DNA from: Oscillibacter hominis | GTDB taxonomy: Bacteria > Bacillota > Clostridia > Oscillospirales > Oscillospiraceae | Direction of reading: 5' to 3' | NCBI RefSeq assembly: GCF_014334055.1 | Contig: NZ_CP060490.1 | Span: 186,001 to 250,000, forward strand | Length of the DNA: 64,000 nt | In this document: in pieces, positions 59,853 to 64,000 of the stretch | Layout: every line of letters starts with the position of its first letter | Position numbering within the stretch: position 1 is the stretch's first letter | The notes under the pieces: generated by a model | Database searches by the model: none | The model's input: only the letters and a program-made list of their open reading frames with translations | What the model was told of the DNA's origin: nothing | Position numbers and translations under genes: made by a program

Positions 59853-60146
59853 ATGGAGCTGCTGCCCGATTGGATGGCGGGCCTGGAGGACGAGGACATG
59901 ACGTTTATCAAAAAGTTCATCCTCAGCTCGGGGTCCCTGAAGGAGATGGCGTCGCTCTACGGCGTCACCTATCCCACGGTGCGCCTGCGGCTGGACCGGC
60001 TGATTCAGAAAATCCGGCTGAGCGAGCAGGCGGAGGAAGAGCCCTATGTGGCCCTGATCAAGCGGCTGGCAGTGGACGACAGGCTGGATTTCGACACAGC
60101 CAAGCTGCTGGTGACGGAATACCGCAGGAGGAAGGAGGACGCATAA
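59853..60146 (+). CDS. DUF2089 family protein (HTH-like)
   Basis: A 97-residue protein. PDWMAGLEDEDMTFIKKFILSSGSLKEMASLYGVTYPTVRLRLDRLIQKI is the DUF2089/RNA polymerase sigma-like HTH: SLKEMASLYGVTYPTVRLRLDRL reads as a helix-turn-helix. The C-terminal half is helical. The start is ATG 59853, six bases after AGGGGG; an ATG two codons earlier would touch that site. Likely a DNA-binding autoregulator of this two-gene unit (1 bp gap to the membrane protein gene). Confidence 0.85.
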   Translation: MELLPDWMAGLEDEDMTFIKKFILSSGSLKEMASLYGVTYPTVRLRLDRLIQKIRLSEQAEEEPYVALIKRLAVDDRLDFDTAKLLVTEYRRRKEDA

Positions 60147-60147
60147 T

Positions 60148-60474
60148 ATGGAAATTGCAGTAAGGACGCTTTGGTTTGGTATCTTGTTTTTCCTTGTGTT
60201 CACAGCAGGCGTCATCCTGCTGCAGGTGTTCCTGTCCAGGCGGGAGAGCAGGTGGCTGGGACTGATCCTGCCGGGAGTGAGCTTTTTGTGGTCGCTCATA
60301 TACCTGCTGAACCTGAGGGCCATGGAAAGTCCGCTCCAGACCGCGCTGATGGCGCTGCTCACAATGCTGCTGAGCAACATACCCACCATTGTCCTGCTGG
60401 CCGTCTACTTTGCCTGCCGGGAAAGGCGGCGGAAAAAAGACGCAGTGGAGAAAATGAATATTCAGGACCTGTAA
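60148..60474 (+). CDS. Small three-helix membrane protein
   Basis: A 108-residue protein with three helices (LWFGILFFLVFTAGVILLQVF, LGLILPGVSFLWSLIYLL, LLTMLLSNIPTIVLLAVYFAC) and a Lys/Arg-rich tail CRERRRKKDAVEK. No named family recognised. It begins 1 bp after the DUF2089 stop, with GGAGGACGC in that gene as RBS, so the two are co-expressed. DUF2089 genes often stand next to small membrane proteins. Confidence 0.8.
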   Translation: MEIAVRTLWFGILFFLVFTAGVILLQVFLSRRESRWLGLILPGVSFLWSLIYLLNLRAMESPLQTALMALLTMLLSNIPTIVLLAVYFACRERRRKKDAVEKMNIQDL

Positions 60475-60475
60475 C

Positions 60476-60505
60476 AAAGCCGCCGGGAGTTCCCGGCGGC
60501 TTTTG
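60476..60505. terminator. Terminator between the DUF2089 operon and the convergent LysR gene
   Basis: Stem AAAGCCGCCGGGA and complement with a two- to three-base loop, then TTTT. Confidence 0.83.
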
Positions 60506-60507
60506 CA

Positions 60508-61395
60508 TCATTTACCGGCCTTGACCAGGGCCATGAACCGCTCTGCGGCGGCGGTGGGGGAAACAGCTTTCAGCGTGCACATGTCCACAGACCGGACCGG
60601 GATCTGGAAGTTGGTCTTCAGCAGACGGATGGCGCCGGAGTCCAGCGCGGGCTGCACGAACTCCCGGGTGACGCCGGCCACGCCCAGGCCGATCTGGGCC
60701 AGCTTGATGAGCAGGCCCCGGGAACTGAGCTCAATCTCCGGGTGGAGGGACATGCCGTTTTGCAGGAAGAACTGCTCCAAAAACACCCGGGAGCTGGCCT
60801 TCCGCTCCAGAAGGATCAGGGGAAAGCGGGCAATTTCCTCCAGGGTGTAGACGTGGTCAAAGTCACAGGGATAGTTGGCCGAGGCCACAAACACCGCGTG
60901 GGTATCAAAACAGGGCCAGGTGTTCAGACCCGCCGGGTCGGAGGGGGAGGAGGCGAAGGCGATATCCACCTTGCCGGATTTGAGAAGGCCCAGCACTTTC
61001 TGGCTCCGCCCACTGGTGATCTGGAGGCGGATGGCCGGATACTCCTTGTGGAAGGACTCCAGATAGGGCAGCAGAAACCAGCTGGTGACCGTGTCGCTGG
61101 CTCCGATGACCAGGTCGCCCATCAAAAGCTCCCGGGTTTGGGAGATCTTGTCCTCGCCGGTCTCCAGGAGGCTGATGGCGCTGCGGACGTACTCATAGAG
61201 CAGTTGTCCCTCGCTGGTCAGTGTCACGCCCCGGGGGCTGCGGGAAAAGAGCCGCACCTGCAGCTCGTTCTCCAGCTGCTTCACCGACTGGCTGACCGCG
61301 GACTGGGAGATGTAGAGGTTCCGGGCGGCCACGGAAATGTTCCCGGCCTCCGCCACCTCTTTGAATATTCGGTAGAGCTCCAGCTTGACTGACAT
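60508..61395 (-). CDS. LysR-family transcriptional regulator
   Basis: A 295-residue regulator: N-terminal winged HTH (LYRIFKEVAEAGNISVAARNLYISQSAVSQSVKQLENELQVRLFSRSPRGVTLTSEG) and a periplasmic-binding-like effector domain (LVIGASDTVTSWFLLPYLESFHKEYPAIRLQI, LKSGKVDIAFASSPSDP). The start is ATG 61395 behind AGGAGGTC; the longer frame begins in the promoter. Divergent from the acyltransferase-like membrane protein gene, its probable target along with itself. Effector unknown; closest in style to CysL/CbbR-like proteins. Confidence 0.93.
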   Translation of the reverse strand: MSVKLELYRIFKEVAEAGNISVAARNLYISQSAVSQSVKQLENELQVRLFSRSPRGVTLTSEGQLLYEYVRSAISLLETGEDKISQTRELLMGDLVIGASDTVTSWFLLPYLESFHKEYPAIRLQITSGRSQKVLGLLKSGKVDIAFASSPSDPAGLNTWPCFDTHAVFVASANYPCDFDHVYTLEEIARFPLILLERKASSRVFLEQFFLQNGMSLHPEIELSSRGLLIKLAQIGLGVAGVTREFVQPALDSGAIRLLKTNFQIPVRSVDMCTLKAVSPTAAAERFMALVKAGK

Positions 61396-61426
61396 GGCCG
61401 ACCTCCTCATGTAAAAATCAAACTTT

Positions 61427-61455
61427 ATTATAAAGGAGCGTGTCGAAAAAGGCAA
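61427..61455 (-). promoter_or_regulatory. Sigma-A promoter of the LysR gene
   Basis: On minus TTGCCT (61455-61450), 17 bp spacer, TATAAT (61432-61427). CTTTATTATAAAG around the -10 is a near palindrome that could be the LysR autoregulatory site. Confidence 0.75.
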
Positions 61456-61513
61456 GGTTTAAACCGGGCCAAAACCTGCCATACTGAATTGCATCAACAA
61501 AGGGGGGAAGGCT

Positions 61514-62188
61514 GTGGGAAGAGCGAGGCTGCACCGCCTGGACGCGCTGCGGGGCCTGTCGGTGGCGCTGATGGTGATTCACCACCTGCTCTACGACCTG
61601 GTGCTGCTCTTCGGTGCACCCGGGTGGCTGTTCTGGAACCCGCTGTTTGCGGCGGGGCACTATCTGTTCGCCGGGATTTTTGTGGCGTTGTCCGGCATGT
61701 GCTGCCGCTTTTCCAGGAGCAACGGCCGCCGCGGCGCCCGGCTTTTGGCCGTGGCCATGGCCCTCACTGCTGTGACCCGGGCCGCCGGGTTTCCCATCCA
61801 CTTCGGGATTTTGCATCTGCTGTCCGTGTGCATGCTTCTCTACGCATTGGTGGGAAGATGGACCGACCGCCTGCCGGAGGCGGTTCACACCGGAGCTTTC
61901 TTTTTGTCGCTGCTGTGGCTGAAGGCCACCTCGCTGCGCAGCCCCCTGCTCTGGGTGCTGGGCCTTCCCTGGCCCGGAATGGTATCCTATGACTACTTCC
62001 CTCTGCTTCCATGGATGTTTTTGTTTTTTGCCGGCGCGCGGCTGGGCGGCTGGGCGCAGCGCTGGCAGTTTGCGCAGCTCCGTCCCACGGCGCTGTCCCG
62101 GCTGGGCCGCCAGGCACTTCCGGTGTACCTGCTCCATCAGCCTGTGCTTTTCGCGCTGCTGGTGCCCCTGCGGACGCTGATGGGATGA
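61514..62188 (+). CDS. DUF1624-type acyltransferase-like membrane protein
   Basis: A 224-residue protein with six to seven helices. LDALRGLSVALMVIHHLLYDLVLLFG at the N-terminus (with the RG and HH marks of this family), GMCCRFSRSN, FGILHLLSVCMLLYAL and PLLPWMFLFFAGARLGG follow the heparan-alpha-glucosaminide N-acetyltransferase catalytic (DUF1624) layout. These proteins are thought to move acetyl groups across membranes. Start is GTG 61514 behind GGGGGGAAGG. Divergent from the LysR gene and ended by a clear terminator. Confidence 0.85.
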   Translation: MGRARLHRLDALRGLSVALMVIHHLLYDLVLLFGAPGWLFWNPLFAAGHYLFAGIFVALSGMCCRFSRSNGRRGARLLAVAMALTAVTRAAGFPIHFGILHLLSVCMLLYALVGRWTDRLPEAVHTGAFFLSLLWLKATSLRSPLLWVLGLPWPGMVSYDYFPLLPWMFLFFAGARLGGWAQRWQFAQLRPTALSRLGRQALPVYLLHQPVLFALLVPLRTLMG

Positions 62189-62192
62189 ACTC

Positions 62193-62212
62193 ATAGCCGC
62201 GGGCTATTTTTT
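62193..62212 (+). terminator. Terminator after the DUF1624 gene
   Basis: Stem ATAGCC / GGCTAT with a three-base loop followed by six T. Confidence 0.78.
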
Positions 62213-62383
62213 GCGCGCATCCGCCTGCCCATTCATTTTGATGAAAATAGTTTATTATTTCATAAAATTTGTTTCTATGGTAAAAGTTTACTTCAAAATA
62301 GTTTATGAAATTCGCGCAGGAGAGGGGAGGGCGTATTTGGGGAAAATGCACAGGGCAGGAACAAATTTTTGTACAATGTGCGC
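62213..62383. other. AT-rich intergenic stretch before the thrS promoter
   Basis: No gene seen. The DNA is far more AT-rich than its surroundings. It carries a 12 bp direct repeat AAAATAGTTTAT (62244-62255 and 62295-62306), and TTTCATAAA / TTTATGAAA inverse elements (about 62258 and 62302). Confidence 0.6.
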
Positions 62384-62412
62384 TTGACAGAGGGGGAGAG
62401 GCGTGCTAACAT
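62384..62412 (+). promoter_or_regulatory. Sigma-A promoter of the thrS transcript
   Basis: TTGACA (62384-62389), 17 bp spacer, TAACAT (62407-62412). Predicted start near 62419 gives the full T-box leader. Confidence 0.82.
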
Positions 62413-62418
62413 AGGGTG

Positions 62419-62682
62419 CATTGATAGGAAAAGGCTTGGAAAAGGACGCTGTCCGGGGAAGACGACAGAGAGGGGCCGCAGATGCTGCAAGCGGCCCTCG
62501 CCGGAGACGGAACAGCCACCGCCTTGGAGCCGCCCGCTGAACGGGGAAACCCCAGTAAACCGGGACGGGACCTCCCGTTACAGAGGGCACGAGCGGCGCT
62601 TTTCAAAAGCGCAAGCAGGGTGGAACCGTGGAATACGTCTTTTGTATCCCACCCCTGAGTTTCAGGGGTGGGATTTTTTATT
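62419..62682 (+). ncRNA. T-box leader (threonine-tRNA sensing) of thrS
   Basis: The leader holds the hallmark T-box sequence AGGGTGGAACCG at 62617-62628, a long structured 5' part that would form stem I, and an intrinsic terminator directly before thrS. Uncharged tRNA pairing with the NCCA-binding T-box bulge favours the antiterminator and turns thrS on. The thrS context predicts a threonine specifier; an ACC triplet at 62518-62520, in the 3' side of the likely stem I, is a candidate but the fold was not computed. Confidence 0.9.
62647..62680 (+). terminator. T-box regulated terminator
   Basis: A 12 bp stem TCCCACCCCTGA / TCAGGGGTGGGA (62647-62658, 62662-62673) and six T. The 5' arm overlaps the region that pairs with the T-box antiterminator. 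Confidence 0.9.
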
Positions 62683-62715
62683 TGCCTGCCCCGCAGTGCA
62701 AAGGAGGAAACTGCA

Positions 62716-64000
62716 ATGTCTGATCTGTACACCTTTGAAAATGAGCAGTACCGGAGAACCTACTGGCACACCTGTTCCCACGTCCTGGCCCAGGCGGTAA
62801 AGCGCCTCTGGCCGGAGACCAAGCTGGCCATCGGCCCCAGCATCGACAACGGCTTCTACTATGACCTGGACTCCGAGGAGACCTTCACTCCCGAGGACCT
62901 GGAGAAGATCGAGGCGGAGATGCGCAAAATCTGCAAGGAGAAGCTGAAGCTGGAGCGCTTTGAGCTGCCCCGGGAAGAGGCTGTCAAATTCATGGAGGAA
63001 AAGGGCGAGCCCTACAAGGTGGAGCTGATCAACGACCTGCCGGAGGACGCGGTCATCAGCTTCTATAAGCAGGGCGACTTCACCGACCTGTGCGCGGGTC
63101 CCCATCTGGACTCCACCGGCCGCATCAAGGGCAATGCCATCAAGCTCACCGCCTGCAACGCCGCCTACTGGCGGGGCGACTCTTCCCGCAAGCAGCTCCA
63201 GCGCATCTACGGCGTGGCCTTCCCCAAGAAGGAGGAGTTGGACGAGTACCTCAAGCAGCAGGAGGAGGCGCTGAAGCGGGACCACAACAAGATCGGCCGG
63301 GAACTGGAGTACTTCACCACCGTGGACGTCATCGGACAGGGCCTGCCCATCCTGCTGCCCAAGGGCGCCCGCACCATCCAGACGCTGCAGCGCTGGGTGG
63401 AGGACGAGGAGCAAAAGCGGGGTTATCTTTTGACCAAGACTCCCTATATGGCCAAGCGGGAACTCTATAAGATCTCCGGACACTGGGATCACTACCTGGA
63501 CGGCATGTTTGTGCTGGGCGACCCCGACGATTACACCAAGGAGTGCTTTGCCCTGCGTCCCATGACCTGCCCCTTCCAGTATCAGGTTTTCCTGAACCGT
63601 GGACGCAGCTACCGCGACCTGCCCATGCGTCTGGGGGAGACCTCGACTCTCTTCCGCAACGAGGATTCCGGCGAGATGCACGGCCTCATCCGCGTCCGCC
63701 AGTTTACCATTTCCGAGGGCCATCTGGTGCTCCGCCCTGAGCAGCTGGAAGAGGAGTTCAAGGGCTGCCTGGACCTGGCCAAGTACTGCCTGGGCACCGT
63801 GGGACTGCTGGACAAGTGCACCTTCCGCTTCTCCCAGTGGGACCCCGCTAACCCCAACAACAAGTATGAGGGCACCGCCGAGCAGTGGGACGAGGCCCAG
63901 AGCGTCATGGGCCAGATTTTGGACGATCTGGATGTCCATTACACCGTGGGCATCGATGAGGCCGCCTTCTACGGCCCCAAGCTGGATATTCAGTACAAGA
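62716..64000 (+). CDS. thrS: Threonine--tRNA ligase lacking the TGS domain (3' end cut)
   Basis: The first 428 codons of ThrRS; the frame is open to the end of the window. Standard ThrRS begins with a TGS domain of about 60 residues; here, after 15 residues the N2 editing domain starts (YWHTCSHVLAQAVKRLWPETKLAIGPSIDNGFYYDLD), with editing His in HxxxH and the Cys/His of DLCAGPHL. The catalytic core then follows: SGHWDHY, zinc-ligand Cys in LRPMTCPFQYQ, and motif 2 TLFRNEDSGEMHGLIRVRQFT. ATG 62716 with AAGGAGG upstream is the only sensible start after the T-box, so the short form looks genuine. Confidence 0.95.
   Translation, partial: MSDLYTFENEQYRRTYWHTCSHVLAQAVKRLWPETKLAIGPSIDNGFYYDLDSEETFTPEDLEKIEAEMRKICKEKLKLERFELPREEAVKFMEEKGEPYKVELINDLPEDAVISFYKQGDFTDLCAGPHLDSTGRIKGNAIKLTACNAAYWRGDSSRKQLQRIYGVAFPKKEELDEYLKQQEEALKRDHNKIGRELEYFTTVDVIGQGLPILLPKGARTIQTLQRWVEDEEQKRGYLLTKTPYMAKRELYKISGHWDHYLDGMFVLGDPDDYTKECFALRPMTCPFQYQVFLNRGRSYRDLPMRLGETSTLFRNEDSGEMHGLIRVRQFTISEGHLVLRPEQLEEEFKGCLDLAKYCLGTVGLLDKCTFRFSQWDPANPNNKYEGTAEQWDEAQSVMGQILDDLDVHYTVGIDEAAFYGPKLDIQYK

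Overview
The window looks like chromosome of a GC-rich, spore-forming, anaerobic gut Clostridium of the Oscillospiraceae type (Oscillibacter, Dysosmobacter or Flavonifractor-like). This is inferred from content. There is a glutamate fermentation cluster through 2-hydroxyglutaryl-CoA and glutaconyl-CoA, a clostridial glgB-glgC-glgD-glgA-glgP operon, S-layer-homology (SLH) proteins, a cwlJ-gerQ spore germination pair, T-box control of threonyl-tRNA synthetase, consensus sigma-A promoters and T-rich intrinsic terminators. No rRNA, tRNA, CRISPR array or complete insertion sequence was recognised. Coding is dense and mostly on the plus strand.

Layout. 1-4.9 kb: MacAB-like exporter (adaptor cut by the window edge) and a large SLH protein. 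5.0-13.5 kb: complete glycogen operon behind a consensus promoter. 13.5-19.3 kb: DEAD-box helicase, an orphan oligopeptide-type binding lipoprotein, and lipoate ligase plus dihydrolipoyl dehydrogenase. 19.4-28.6 kb: hgdC-hgdA-hgdB-gcdA-gcdD-gcdC on plus, convergent gctA-gctB on minus, and an AraC regulator divergent from gctA. Together these convert glutamate-derived 2-hydroxyglutarate to crotonyl-CoA; the sodium-pumping beta subunit gcdB is absent from the window. 28.6-30 kb: secreted SGNH hydrolase with SLH anchor. 30-33.8 kb: sugar-type ABC transporter overlapping a divergent pseudouridine-phosphate glycosidase homologue. 33.8-36.8 kb: MATE exporter, SDR and HAD genes.

36.8-38.2 kb is the most irregular part. 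It holds a small RHH-like gene, a GC-rich block bounded by perfect inverted repeats, an HNH nuclease gene, a perfect 2 x 91 bp tandem repeat and a 39 bp direct repeat whose second copy abuts cwlJ. 38.2-39.3 kb: cwlJ-gerQ. 39.4-45 kb: nitroreductase; comEA-like gene; response regulator, sensor kinase and double-GerMN lipoprotein in an MtrA-MtrB-LpqB-like order; D,D-carboxypeptidase. 45-49.3 kb: DUF1294, LytTR plus an enlarged DUF3021 protein, a lipoprotein, asnS. 49.3-51.4 kb: GntR plus two-gene ABC cassette bracketed by near-identical terminators. 51.4-55.2 kb: operon of three redox enzymes on minus. 55.2-64 kb: HtrA protease, XRE/membrane pair, ychF, hexapeptide acetyltransferase, DUF2089/membrane pair with a promoter-embedded palindrome, LysR, an acyltransferase-like membrane protein, and the T-box leader with thrS, which lacks the usual TGS domain and runs off the window.

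The best candidates for undescribed biology are the ABC transporter/PsuG-like locus, the repeat-and-HNH patch at 37-38 kb, the two-component/GerMN lipoprotein locus, and the insertion in GctA.
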